Shown here piece after piece: positions 9,638-20,313 of a DNA stretch of 64,000 nt (position 1 is its first letter; each line of letters starts with the position of its first letter). The translations under genes and the position numbers were made by a program. Source of the stretch: Yponomeuta sedellus (taxonomy: Eukaryota > Arthropoda > Insecta > Lepidoptera > Yponomeutidae); assembly GCA_934045075.1 (NCBI GenBank), contig OW203736.1, positions 20,379,805 through 20,443,804 of the forward strand, read 5' to 3'. A model generated the notes under the pieces. The model made no database searches. It had not been told where the DNA came from and worked only from the letters and a program-made list of their open reading frames with translations.

Positions 9638-9692
9638 ATATCAACCCTTTGTATGTCCCCTCTGCTGCGGCACAGGTCTCTTCCTGTATGAA
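9638..9692 (-). mobile_element. 5S-SINE tail fragment
   Basis: ATATCAACCCTTTGTATGTCC and GGTCTCTTCCTG are the reverse complement of the 5S-SINE 3' end. Confidence 0.65.
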
Positions 9693-9705
9693 TGTTGTAA
9701 AGTAC

Positions 9706-9925
9706 TTTATGCCACACCTGGCAATAAAGTGACGTTTTCCGCACGCTGCGCGTACGGAAAAAGCCGCTTTCTGGCCAAGTGTAGACATAAAAAGATGTAC
9801 ACAACACGAGAGGTAATAAAGAAAGCTCTCGATCGCATATTTACGTCCCTCGCTTGCAGCTCGGGCCGCAAACTTCTGCGATCTCGGCCTTTCTTTGTAT
9901 TACCACCCTAGTTGTGTAATGTACT
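9706..9925. repeat. Repeat H, full copy with GC-rich hairpin
   Basis: About 220 bp from TTATGCCACACCTGGCAAT to GTTGTGTAATGTACT. It carries TTTTCCGCACG paired with CGTACGGAAAA (one mismatch here, perfect in the 59-kb copy). It is highly similar to 58997-59222. Neither a promoter box nor a recognisable protein was found, so the class is unknown. Confidence 0.75.
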
Positions 9926-9929
9926 TTTA

Positions 9930-10428
9930 TGGAATTGTATTTTTATAAAGTAAAACCGTAACTTCAAATTTTTTTTATCCATTTCTCCAAAATTGTCTAA
10001 ATGTTGGTATGGACTGTTAGTTTAACCTTGTACCTTTAACCTTGTAACTTTAACTTTATTTTCTATCTATACTACGCTTTGTATAAAACAGTTTTCAAAT
10101 TATGAATTTTGAACAAACATTAATGGCATGACGTATTAAAATCAGAAATCCTTTGAGCAAAATGCCAAGTCACGGTACAAACAGACATGAGCGTACATTT
10201 ATTTAAACAAGAGGTACCCGCCTCTCCCTGACGACGTCACAGGACCCATTATTCATATTTTATGAGTTCATCTCTCCTCGTAACATCTGCTTTCGGATTG
10301 CGGTCGTGACTGAATGAAGCAGAAGTTCCGGGTGTTACCTAATATCACGTATTTAGTTCTATCGGTATCTATACTTTTTCCGTTTATTATTGGCCTTTGC
10401 ATTTACGTAATGAAATTATTTATACAGC
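9930..10428. other. No recognisable feature
   Basis: AT-rich sequence with no gene or repeat match that I can support. Confidence 0.5.
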
Positions 10429-10430
10429 GT

Positions 10431-10913
10431 CCATTTTTTTTCCAAAATGATCTAGATTTTGAAATGGACACCTATTTTAAATTGTAACTGTTTAGCCGCA
10501 GTATAAGCCCTCGTGGCCTAGGCGAACCAAGTGATTGGAATCAATCACTTGGTTAAGCAACAACAGGCGCGGTCAGGTACAGGATGGGTGAGAGTCCCGT
10601 GACTACCGCTAGTGGCATTTTTCCGAGAACTTCCTTGCGTTGGTGCCGGTTGTCATATAATGGCAGTCGTTAAGCCATGTCAGAGGCCTTATGGGCGGCT
10701 TGATAACTTTTGACAGTAGGGCCCGCCACTGTCTTACAATCTTCCACCAACCCGGACTTGGCCGCCGTGGTGGAGTATGGCCTAACCTTCCTGCCATGCA
10801 GGAAGAGACCCGTGCCCTAGCAGTGGGGACATGCAAGGGTGGATAACGATAACGAACGAGCCGCAGTTTCTGTGCTACTTTGAATAAAACCTTTCATGTC
10901 ATTTCATTTTATG
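10431..10913 (+). mobile_element. LINE-D 3' UTR fragment split by a 5S-SINE
   Basis: The left part (10431-10502) has AAAATGATCTAGATTTTGAA and ATGGACACCTA; the right part (10859-10913) has GCCGCAGTTTCTGTGCTAC, AATAAAACC and an ATTTC-type tail. Together they make the LINE-D 3' end seen intact at 15040-15185. Confidence 0.8.
10503..10858 (+). mobile_element. 5S-SINE inserted into LINE-D, 9-bp duplication
   Basis: It begins at CTCGTGGCCTAGGCGAACC, then carries the 5S-like block AGGCGCGGTCAGGTACAGG and ATGGGTGA, the middle body and the tail GTGGATAACGATAACGAA. AGCCGCAGT flanks it at 10494-10502 and 10859-10867, the second copy restoring the LINE-D sequence. Part of the middle body is deleted. Confidence 0.9.
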
Positions 10914-10976
10914 AAGCCGCTCGTCCCACTGGAGGGTAGAGGCTTTCTCTCCGAAAAAGAGAGTATAGGATATATG

Positions 10977-11579
<603 letters not shown>

Positions 11580-11665
11580 TCACATGTTTGTGATGTCGCT
11601 GTTTCTGGTCCCCACGACACAGGGTATCCCATTGTGGGTCCAGAAGAAATATATGTGCCTGTATG
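11580..11665 (+). mobile_element. tSINE-A right part
   Basis: ACATGTTTGTGATGTCGCTG, CACGACACAGGGTATCCC and ATATGTGCCTGTATG complete the tSINE-A begun at 10977. Confidence 0.8.
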
Positions 11666-11872
11666 TAAATGTTATGTTGTGTTAATTACCACTTGTGCCT
11701 ACCGTGGATTGGCAATTCAAGCGTTGGGGTAGTAACAGTTAAAACAGGTCGAAACAGGTCGTGGTGGTAGAATCCAAAAATTTTATGTACATTACTTTGA
11801 TTTGTAAGGTATATACATCTGAGACGTTCGGAAAGCAATACCTCTCGCTAAAAGTGAAGGAAAATATCGAGA

Positions 11873-12121
11873 GGTCGTCGTCAGGCTATACTAGTCCACT
11901 GCTGGACATAGCCCTCCCCTAAAGAGCGCCACGTTCTGCTATCATAGAGGGTATATAAATGCCCATAATCGCCACGCTGGGCATGCGGGTTGGGGATCGC
12001 AGTTCGGTGGAATTGTACTGCAGGGGGCGCTGCTGCCCACCTCCCGGTTTGTGTGCCTTAGTCGCCTTTTACGACACCCGCGGGAAGAATTGGGTTGGTG
12101 CTAGGCCGACACCACACAGCA
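11873..12121 (-). mobile_element. SINE-R, near-complete (GACGAC-tail variant)
   Basis: On minus it runs from GCTGTGTGGTGTCGGCCTAG to a tail of TAGCCTGACGACGAC rather than GAAGAAG. With 22432, 52489 and 56432 it forms a subfamily that also reads CCCCTATGATAGC instead of CCCCCAATGATGG. Confidence 0.8.
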
Positions 12122-12225
12122 GCTTCTGCTTGAAAAAGTGGGAAGGAGGGTGGTGCATTAACTAACCGCATGGTGCTTGTGGGATTTATGGCGGAATTTA
12201 GCAAAGTAATTTTCACTTTTTAATG
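12122..12225. repeat. Repeat E copy
   Basis: CTTCTGCTTGAAAAAGTGGGA, GGTGCATTAACTAACCGCAT and GGCGGAATTTAGCAAAGTAA match 15548-15830. The class is unknown. It abuts the SINE-R head. Confidence 0.65.
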
Positions 12226-12394
12226 CATGTTATTTCTGTTTTCCTTCTATGACATGACGCCTGCTTTCTGTGGTAAAGCTTTGCTCAAATGGAATTTGAT
12301 AATTCTTCGTTTTTAGGGTAGTCTGGAGATGACAGCTTAGTGGTATATCACCCTAATTACACAAAATTGTGGCAGTAATCCTACTGATATCACA

Positions 12395-12600
12395 TCATCA
12401 GCCCGGTAAACCCCACTGCTGGGTATAAGCCTCTTGATTTCAACTAACCAGCATGGCCTCACGCTAGTCTCATCCACTGTTTGCTGGCCACTTTACTTAG
12501 GTTATCTGACCATCTGGCTGCTGGTCTGCAAACCGACCGTCCCCCCTCCCACCGCCGCCACTCTGTCACTGCCTTCGTTTATCTGCCATCATTCCGCCTG
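12395..12600 (-). pseudogene. RTE-type LINE ORF2 C-terminal relic
   Basis: On minus one frame reads ARWSDNLSKVASKQWMRLA before a stop, then further codons ending in CCCAGCAGTGGGGTTTACC and a GATGATG tail. The RW.D.L...A..QWM..A pattern is typical of the C-terminus of RTE-type endonuclease-reverse transcriptases. The rest is missing. Confidence 0.65.
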
Positions 12601-12727
12601 GCCAAGTGTCCTACTAATATCATAAATAGAAAAGTTTCAAATGCCCAGAAAAATCTGATTCTATTTGAAACTGATGCGAGACTCGATTCTAAACTATTTA
12701 TGTATAGTATCTACCTATAAATTTGTA

Positions 12728-12772
12728 CGGAACCAGTGCGCGAGAACGACTCGCACTTGGCAGTTTTTTTTA
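12728..12772. repeat. Repeat P terminal fragment
   Basis: GTGCGCGAGAACGACTCGCAC and TTGGCAGTTTTTTTT match one end of repeat P (20541-21067, 29520-30038). Confidence 0.6.
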
Positions 12773-12935
12773 AACCTGTTTAGAGGCTAAAATTCCACCC
12801 ATGCCGGGATTCGAACCCGCGACCTCTGGCTATCCGTGCCACCGCTCTTTCCAACTCAGCTAATGGGCGACTCACCGGCATCAGTGATTTTCGAACCTCT
12901 TTACAATATTCTCTGTATTACGTACGCAGACTTAC
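12773..12935 (-). mobile_element. tRNA-foldback family, single arm
   Basis: On plus it reads ACCTGTTTAGAGGCTAAAAT, CGGGATTCGAACCCGC and ACTCAGCTAATGGGCGACTC, then ATTCTCTGTATTACGTAC. On minus this is a tRNA-like head with A and B boxes, but the stems are mutated and there are many copies, so it is not a tRNA gene. Confidence 0.7.
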
Positions 12936-13144
12936 GTTTTTTTTTAGTTACTTAGATAGTTACTCATGTGGTGTCCGCACTTAGCCTCATAGTTAAGCCA
13001 AAGGCCTTAGGCGTAGGGCGAGCAATGCCTTAGGCGTAGGGCGAGCAATGGGGTAGTGTGTAGTCTTCAAATAATATTTTATAGTATTTGTATTTTATAG
13101 TATAGTTTTTAGTATTTTATTTGTATTTTAAATTGTACAACCTA

Positions 13145-13222
13145 GTGTATCTGCCAACAAGCTATTATGCAGTTTGGCAGAAGCCAACTTCTGTATTTTT
13201 TTGTATTTTTATTTAAATTAAC
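13145..13222 (+). repeat. Repeat V copy
   Basis: TGCCAACAAGCTATTATGCAG, TTTGGCAGAAGCCAACTTC and TGTATTTTTTTGTATTTTTA recur at 17930-18020 (minus) and 35640-35732. The TGCCAA...TTGGCA pair can form a hairpin before the T-rich end, which looks like a LINE 3' UTR. Confidence 0.6.
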
Positions 13223-13264
13223 GTCTTCTGTCAATCAATTATCGTACGTAACAAGGCTGTGAGT

Positions 13265-13560
13265 TCACTCCAGCCAGCCAATCTCTTTCCAAAAGCCCAG
13301 CAGTGCACCAATGTTACCGCTGTCCTTCTGAAGAGGCCCAAGCTTTACCATAGTCGATGTCTGTTGCACACCCACGCTCTCACACTGAATGGTCAAGTGG
13401 GCGGGTGTTTCGTCTTCCTTGAGGTATACTCGGCATAACGGGCTGTCAGGCAGTCACATAGTGTGGAAGTGTTTATTCAGTGGGCAGTGTACCGCCATAG
13501 TGCTATAGCTTTGCGCAGTTTGACACTGTTAGTAAAGCCTTTCTGGCTTGTCCTGCATTT
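13265..13560 (-). pseudogene. R1/Jockey-like LINE ORF2 C-terminal relic
   Basis: One minus frame stays open for over 60 codons to a TGA at 13265-13267. It contains SPLCRVYLKEDETPAHLTIQ followed by C, and ends GALLGFWKEIGWLE. Just upstream, in another frame, HCPLNKHFHTM is visible. The order HCPLN..H...C......E.P.HL...C...L..F.K.IGWL is known from the RNase H and zinc-knuckle end of R1/I/Jockey-group LINEs. A frameshift separates the two parts. Confidence 0.7.
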
Positions 13561-13864
13561 TGTTTTCCATAGGTCAATCGGTCGGTTTTCATTTTAAAAC
13601 CTCCTCTGCGCTTCCCCGCGAAAAAAAAATACATTTATTTCCAGTCTAGCTGAAGAAATTAACACCTACGGTCATTGTTATAAGGCTCTTCGTAGAAAGC
13701 GTTAGTGCATTATCATGCGATGACTTGACATTTTCAATGAACGAAGTTGAAATTTAGACATCAGGCTTCTAATAAGTAGGTGATGTTGGATACGAAAGTA
13801 ATTAACTGCCGCACAAAATACTTACATTATACATAGTGTTATTGGTGTAATGCAAAATAAGATT

Positions 13865-13985
13865 ACATAAGATAAAGATAAGAATATTCTTTATTATACA
13901 CTGGAATAACAAATACAAAATAATTACGAATATACATTGCACAGTTGGCGGCCTTATTGCTAAAAGCAATTTTGTCCAGACAACT
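13865..13985 (-). mobile_element. LINE-J 3' end
   Basis: On plus GATAAGATAAAGATAAGAAT, ATTCTTTATTATACACTGG and GGCGGCCTTATTGCTAAAAG. Related ends lie at 16110-16232 (plus strand), 60739-60871 and 61240-61410. On minus the element ends ACAATAAAGAATATTCT plus a TATC-type tail. Confidence 0.65.
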
Positions 13986-14185
13986 TCAACATAATTAAAA
14001 CTGCGTTATACAGATTTCCGACGTTTCGGCACTTTTACACTTCGGCACTTTTAAAAAGTGCAGAAACGTCGAAAAATTGTAAAAAAAAATGTAATAAACG
14101 AATGAAATCCGTAAAAAAACAGTTTTAATTATGTCTAGTACTCGTGTTAACCTTAGAAAATGCTTACCTGAAAATACTCAATTTT

Positions 14186-14665
14186 AACTTTTTCTTTTCC
14201 GTACCGTATTGAAACTTGACACAGAATACAGTCAATGAATTGGCGTTACTTAAAGGGATCTCAAAAACTTGAAAACTAATAATGTTAGCAAAATTTAATT
14301 AATCGCGTTTAGTAGACATCCGCTTAAATGAAAGTAATAAAATTTATTTGTCACTACATTTAACTTACAAAAAATTACGTAAGTTAAAAAATCCGCTGTT
14401 CTCGCTTCGAAAAAAAATAGGAAAAAAATAATTTTAGAACAACATTATGAATTTTTTTGTATTTTAAAATTTTGAAATGCCTTTTCGTGCTTCCATTATT
14501 ACGTTTACGTGGTTTTGCGTGCTGTACGCTACTTGCATGAAACATTTAACAAAACTTTAGATTTATAATTTATACTCTGTAAATGTATAAATTATAAATT
14601 TATACTCTGTAAAAAAGAGCACGTACCACTCTTTAATGTAATATTACAATCTACTCTAACATCCA
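14186..14665. other. No recognisable feature
   Basis: Very AT-rich; only a local direct repeat of TATAATTTATACTCTG-like sequence near 14565-14612. Confidence 0.5.
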
Positions 14666-15185
14666 TAAAGAAACTAACATCCTGACAGTTGCCAGTCGGT
14701 ATATATATGAAAACATTATGTACGTTAGGAAAAATATCAGTAGGTAACTTTAAAATTTCAGGTAGCCAACACAATGTAAATACTAGAAATGAATATAAAC
14801 TTTTGTTCCCACTATTTAGGCTGGCAAAGTTTAATACATCCTTCATGCGGCATTGCATACGCTTCTATAATAAACTCCCTGAAGATATATTAAGCTTGCC
14901 TGTATTGGGGTTCAAAAAATATGTTAAGCACACTTTGTGCCAAAGGGGCTACTATAACATTAACAATTATTTTGATGACAATGAGGTCTGGAATTAAAGC
15001 CAGTACAATGTATGAGTTCTATGTTTTATAATAATTATGTAGACTATGTTAATTAAGGACTTTGAAAAGACTAAGTTTGGAGATTTTTGTCCATTTTGAA
15101 ATGGACACCTAGTTTGAATTGTAACGTTCATTAAGCCGCAGTTTCTGTGCTACTTTGAATAAAACCTCTTCATTTAATTTAATTT
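14666..15185 (+). mobile_element. LINE-D, 5'-truncated copy
   Basis: It aligns with 29093-30148 without the repeat P insertion: CTAACATCCTGACAGTTGCC, the C-terminal coding part (SGSQHNVNTRNE, FYNKLPEDILSLP, KKYVKHTLCQRGYYNI; frame 14689-14997), then a 3' UTR with GCCGCAGTTTCTGTGCTAC, AATAAAACC and a TTAATTT tail. A small insertion separates the two parts of its frame. It is a dead-on-arrival copy. Confidence 0.85.
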
Positions 15186-15547
15186 CTAATCAACTAGTTT
15201 ACTACTGACAGCCAAAAACACAAAAACGGTTTTATTCTTATGCTAGGATCCTTGCTAAAAATGTCGAGCAATCAAATCTTGAAAAGTTATTTGTACAAGG
15301 AGTGTGTATGTCAAGTATTCTTAGCTCAAGGAGTTTGAATCGAGTATTTTTTGCGCAAAGAGGTTTCGAGGATGAATTTGTCTGTGGAGATAAATGTCGG
15401 TTACATTTGTTCGTGTCTAAATTTTAAACACCAAAATTGTAACTAAGAGTGCTTTTTATTTACTGTTTTCAGTAAACAAAATAATTACACTATTCAATTT
15501 CATTTGAGGCGAAATGCTTCGCGCATTTTTTCACACAAGTATGGGTC

Positions 15548-15830
15548 CCGGTGTTGTGTTCGTGTCTTGCTTCTGCTCGAAAAAGTGGGAGGATGGGCGG
15601 TGCATTAACTAACCGCATAGTATTTCGTAGTGATTCGCGATACTCATACATAGTTATATATTTACCCTACCGAGACCACGGCAACTGTAACGCTGCCGAA
15701 ACGTCGGAAAATAAGCTAATTAAGTTTTACCTAATAAATAATCGCGATTTGACCCGTTTAATATATAACCGCATAGTGCTTTTGGGATTTTTGGCGGAAT
15801 TTGGCAAAGTAATTTTCATGGAATCATGGA
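15548..15830. repeat. Repeat E copy split by repeat Q
   Basis: The left part (15548-15620) and right part (15766-15830) join into the sequence seen at 12122-12225. The junction is duplicated: TAACCGCATAG at 15610-15620 and 15766-15776. Confidence 0.75.
15621..15765 (+). mobile_element. Repeat Q, 145-bp mobile unit with 11-bp duplication
   Basis: The unit contains GATTCGCGATACTCATACAT, GAGACCACGGCAACTGTAAC, GCCGAAACGTCGGAAAATAA and AATCGCGATTTGACCCG. Its bounds are set by the TAACCGCATAG duplication. Length and duplication suggest a retroposon (truncated LINE end or SINE). No frame was recognised. Confidence 0.75.
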
Positions 15831-16109
15831 ACATGGAACGTCCCTTACCCGCCCTTCCATTTAATATATTTGGTCCGTCCATCATTTTATCTTGTCGTCT
15901 TTCTTCCTTTATCCTCTCATCATCCTAAATGTTACGTTCGTTTGAAAATGTAGTGACATTTTCAAACCAACGCAACGCTTCGATGCCGTTACAGTCATTG
16001 TGGTTACAAAAAGACGTGGTAACGTCGTCGAAACGTCGAGGTAAAATAGCAGTAAATTACTACGCGATTAAGCCCCAAAAATATTTTAATAATCGGCTTT
16101 TTTCGGCAA

Positions 16110-16232
16110 TTTTTCTGATACAGGGTTGCCTGGAAGCAATTTTATTAGCAGTTAAACCCCCAATTATACCTCTTCTTTTAAAAATGTTGTCTCGATGAAT
16201 ATTTCTTGTTGTGTACAATAAAGAATATTCTC
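16110..16232 (+). mobile_element. LINE-J 3' end
   Basis: GGTTGCCTGGAAGCAATTTT, GCAGTTAAACCCCCAATTAT, ACCTCTTCTTTT and GTGTACAATAAAGAATATTC mirror the minus-strand copies at 13865, 60739 and 61240. Confidence 0.65.
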
Positions 16233-16384
16233 ATATTAATGTAGTGGACTGTACTAGCAGCCTAAAATAGAAGCTTTTATATTCTTTGGCGCAAAAATAA
16301 GATTGATTGCCCGGCAAATCCCTGGGATATAAAAGCAAGCATTAATTTTATGATGCTAGATGTTTATTCTGTTGAAGTTTAGGA

Positions 16385-16866
16385 AGTACTGCGTTGTGTT
16401 TCTAGAGATTGCCGTTGATTTGTGGCTAACCACCAGTTGCTGAATTTATCTCGGACATGGATATGACGAATATGTCGTGGAAATGAGAATTTTTTAAATT
16501 ACATTTATACACAGGGTCATTTTTAAAATGCACAAATTCTTAGACACAACTATTCTACGAGTTTGTTCTCTAACTTATATTTTTGCAATACCAGGGACTA
16601 TAGAGTTTTACTTAATTTGCGCTAAAGTACTGGGTTGTGTTTCTAGAGATTGCCGTTGATTTGTGGCTAACCACCAGTTGCTGAATTTATCTCGGACATG
16701 GATATGACGAATTTGTCGTGGAAATGAGAATTTTTTAAATTACATTTATACACAGGGTCATTTTTAAAATGCACAAATTCTTAGACACAACTATTCTACG
16801 AGTTTGTTCTCTAACTTATATTTTTGCAATACCAGGGACTATAGAGTTTTACTTAATTTGCGCTTT
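16385..16866. repeat. 242-bp tandem duplication, two near-identical units
   Basis: Units 16385-16626 and 16627-16866 start GTACTG.GTTGTGTTTCTAG and end TTACTTAATTTGCGCT. I saw only about two to three differences (for example GAATATGTCG against GAATTTGTCG). No open frame or tRNA box. The near identity means a recent local duplication. Confidence 0.9.
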
Positions 16867-17011
16867 ATGCACTGCCTTCAGTAAATCATTAATATTTTAT
16901 TTAACACATAATTTTACGCATTGCCTGTAAAACAGTGTCACTACGGTGAAAACCCGTAATATATCTTTAAAACAAAGAATTTTCGTACTTTCTTCATCAA
17001 AGGTTATACAA

Positions 17012-17250
17012 TATCAACCTTATGCCCCCACTGCTGGGGCATGGGTACCTTCCTGCACCGCAGCAAGGTAAGGCCATACTCCACCACGCGGGCCAAGTCC
17101 GGGTTGGTGGAGGACTGCAAGACAGTGGCGGGCTTTACTGTCAGAAGTTATCAAGCCGCCCATAAGGCCTCTGACATGGCCTAACCTAACATGACAGCCT
17201 GCACCAACGGCTTAACGTGCCTTGCGAAGCACGGAAGCGCAAGGAATGAA
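17012..17250 (-). mobile_element. 5S-SINE, head missing
   Basis: Read on plus: CCACTGCTGGGGCATGGG, CTCCACCACGCGGGCC, GTCAGAAGTTATCAAGCCGC, then TTGCGAAGCACGGAAGCGC. The copy stops before the 5S-like head. Confidence 0.8.
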
Positions 17251-17284
17251 ATAAAGTACCTAAACCAATATATACGATTCAGTT

Positions 17285-17345
17285 CATACTCTCTCTCAGA
17301 GACTCTGTGCCATGTAGTTATACATTCATAGGCTACAAAATAACC
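17285..17345 (+). mobile_element. tSINE-B 3' end
   Basis: CATACTCTCTCTCAGAGACTC, TGTGCCATGTAGT and TAGGCTACAAAAT give the sense 3' end of tSINE-B. Confidence 0.55.
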
Positions 17346-17416
17346 TATTTACGATGGCATCTAGGTTATAAATCTATTTTATGAGGAATCTTTAATTACA
17401 ATAGACATAAAATTTT

Positions 17417-17680
17417 CTACAGTCTATTTATTCTTACTTGTCCAATTTAGTTTACAAGATTTTACCCGTAAAATGTAACTTTTTAGTACAAAACTGCCAT
17501 ACTTCCATAAATGAAGTAACTTGGAGCACTCTTTTAGATAACACGCTGCCAATTTTATAAACATAGTTCATGATGGTTCATAAATTTGCGAGAAAATGTC
17601 TAGTTTAGGAATGTAATCTCAATTTTAAGGTTGGAATCTTGTTTACTAAATTGGACAAGTAAGAATAAATAGACTGTAGT
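17417..17680. mobile_element. Foldback element with about 45-bp arms
   Basis: CTACAGTCTATTTATTCTTA at 17417 and its reverse complement ending at 17680 mirror each other through GTCCAATTTAGT and ACAAGATT/AATCTTGT with few mismatches. The inside (17462-17634) is AT-rich and non-coding. No duplication was fixed. Confidence 0.65.
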
Positions 17681-17929
17681 AGCTTCGTTCTTTGAGACCC
17701 TTTCAGTCAGTCTTTTATAAGGGAACAGCATTAAACTAATTAGTTTCGCTAGGAAAATCGTACGAACATAATTAAAATATAATTTATTCATAGAAGTGAG
17801 GGTGTTGACATCAACCTTAATTAATATTTCACGACGCCAGGATATTGCACTACAACTATACCTTTTTGTAAGTATACAAATCTGGTAGGAGAGATTGTAA
17901 GTAAGATATAACTTTGGTAGATGCTTTTT

Positions 17930-18020
17930 TTTTTATAAACATTTATTCAAATAAAAATACAAAAAAATACAGAAGTTGGTTTCTGCCAAACTGCATAACA
18001 GTTTGTTGGCAGATGCTCTT
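17930..18020 (-). repeat. Repeat V copy
   Basis: Reverse complement of the unit at 35640-35732, with AAATACAGAAGTTGGTTTC and GCCAAACTGCATAACAG. Confidence 0.6.
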
Positions 18021-18235
18021 GGTTTTACAAGTTCAAGTTATCTTATGTGCTAGGTACATACAAATACTACAAAAGACATGCTATATTTTACTCCGTTACA
18101 TTAAGGGTAGCTAAATCAACAGTCAGCCATATCATTTTATCGAACTTTTGCATGAATTTGTCAATCACGAATCAATTTGAAAGTAGTTTCACTTGTAACA
18201 TTCATACGCTCAAAACCTGTGACAGTCACAGGTTA

Positions 18236-18790
18236 TACTATTTTTATTTTTAATGCACTAACCCGTGCTAAGGACAATTTTAAAAACCTATTTAGAAGCT
18301 AAAAATTCCAGCCATGCCGGGATTCGAACCCGTGACCTCTGGCTATCCGTGCCAGCGCTCTATCCAACTGAGCTAATGGGCAACTCACCGGCATCAGTGA
18401 AATTTCGAACCTCTTTACACTATTCTCTGTATTACGTACAGGCAGCGACCTTTTAGCCTCTAAATAGGTTTTCAAAATTGTCCTTAGCACGGGTTAGTGC
18501 ATTAAAAATAAAAATAATATAATCATGTGGGTACAGCGATATCATTCCGATGTTAAAACCTAACTGCAAAGTAGGTAGTCGGGGCTGTAAGTGATGCAAT
18601 CTACTTCAGCCAGATGTCACTGCCTGTACGTAATACAGAGAATAGTGTAAAGAGGTTCGAAATTACACTGATGCCGGTGAGTCGCCCATTAGCTCAGTTG
18701 GATAGAGCGCTGGCACGGATAGCCAGAGGTCGCGGGTTTGAATCCCGGCATGGGTGGATTTTTTAGCCTCTAAATAGGTTCTTAAAATAA
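18236..18790. mobile_element. tRNA-foldback, two divergent head units
   Basis: The minus-strand unit (about 18236-18490) has terminal AATGCACTAACCCGTGCTAA, ACCTATTTAGAAGCTAAAAA and a tRNA-like block. A second, plus-strand unit (18490-18780) repeats the block as TAGCTCAGTTGGATAGAGCG and ends GCCTCTAAATAGGTT. The would-be anticodon arm has C at position 33 and loop bases GGA without the long variable arm of tRNA-Ser, so neither is a working tRNA. Short frames here are not genes. Confidence 0.8.
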
Positions 18791-20313
18791 GTCACAGGTT
18801 TTGCGTAATTTTGAATGATATAGTTTGATTAATCCTTAGTTCTTTTTATTATACATTCAATGGTTTTGATATTTTTAATCTAAATGATAAGTTCTGTAAA
18901 AACGTGTTGCAGTCACAAGCTGAAGATTTTCGTGCTCATTTCAGTCCTCAAAGAAAAGAACATCCAATAAAAACTAATGACACTGGCCTGACACAATTCC
19001 GTTCACCTTACGGCGACGGCGGCAGAAGAAGAAAACTAAAAAAAGAAAGATGGCGGCGTGAACGATCCATTCCCGTCGATTCCCGCCAAAGAGCTGGAGA
19101 CTAAACATGTCCGCCCGTTGCGTTCCAAAATTAACTAACCCACATAACAATGGTTGGTAAACAGAATGTTTACGATCGCGGCACACTTGCTACTGTTTGT
19201 TGCGAAAATGAGTGACTATACAGCCTGTATCTAGCACTGGGCAGAAATTAGCTGTTGAAGGAATCTCGATGATACGGAAGTGATATAATATAATTCGACT
19301 GATCACCAAATGTGGCCAAAAACTGATCGAGTTCTAGCAGGTACTGAAATGCACATAAGCTAATACGTTCAAGAAAAGATTTTTTTACATTATTTAAATT
19401 AATGACTTCTTTGAAGAGTCATTATATAAATAAAGTATATAGTTTGATACAAAAATGAAACTGAATAACGCCGTATTTTCTCAAGAGAGAGAGAAAGAAT
19501 ACTAGATAAAAAGAGAGAGCAAAGGAGACGTTAACGTGGTAAAACAATGGACATTAGTACAAAAAAAAATAAAACAATATTAAGTAGTACATATTGCTAA
19601 GAAATTGATTGAAATTGAACCCTAAAAATATGTTTCCGTGATATTTTATAAACGATATACGTATGTATCACATACTATTTGACTCGCAAAAATACGGTTC
19701 TCTACTAATTTTTTATCAGACGAATTTGGAAATCCGTTTACAAGCTTAGTGAAAATCTTAATTCAGATAGGCGTTTTAAAAAAATCGATTCGGAATTCAA
19801 AATTTCACTGAACAAATACTTCATTTTTTTACATTTCTCAAAAAAGAACAAATCAGAACGAACCTCAAGCATTGACTGAGTTAAATTCCCAATCCGGAAA
19901 TTCAAGAATAGTCACCGTCCATAGGTAAATGTGTCGAAATGTTACGTTGGTACAGTAAGATAAATCACGGAGTTTTGTTTACCTACACTTTGTTTACGCT
20001 AGTCCGATGAAAAGTGTGGTTAATTGCAAAATACGAAATAAACTTTTTACAACAGTGACCCGGTGTCTTCAAGGTTATGAAAACTCTTATTGTCATAAAA
20101 AAAACTCATTCGTTGAAAAACTGCCAGTGAAAAACTCTTTGCTATTATAATATATAGCCACCATAATTTTCATTCGCTGCAGAAATAGAGGAAACATTAC
20201 TCATACGGAGCTGGAAGTGTTCGGAAAAATATAAATCTCTTTAACAACGCTACATAAATCAGCTGCCACGCCTGATTGGTTGGAAAATTAACAATTTCAT
20301 TTTCAGTTCTGAC
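18791..20313. other. Low-repeat stretch, no gene recognised
   Basis: About 1.5 kb with few repeat matches. A GC-richer patch at 19005-19190 includes ACGGCGACGGCGGCAG and AAGATGGCGGCGTG; the latter resembles a YY1/Pho-type site. This could be a regulatory or promoter region, but no exon can be supported. Confidence 0.35.

Noticed and set aside
9594..9911. Open frame through repeat H (similar peptide in the 59-kb copy)
   Set aside because: The similarity is explained by recent nucleotide identity of the repeat; the third copy breaks the frame and no domain is recognised.
18265..18490. Pairs of similar short frames on both strands (MLRTILKTYLEA start)
   Set aside because: They arise from the inverted ends of the tRNA-foldback and recur in every copy.
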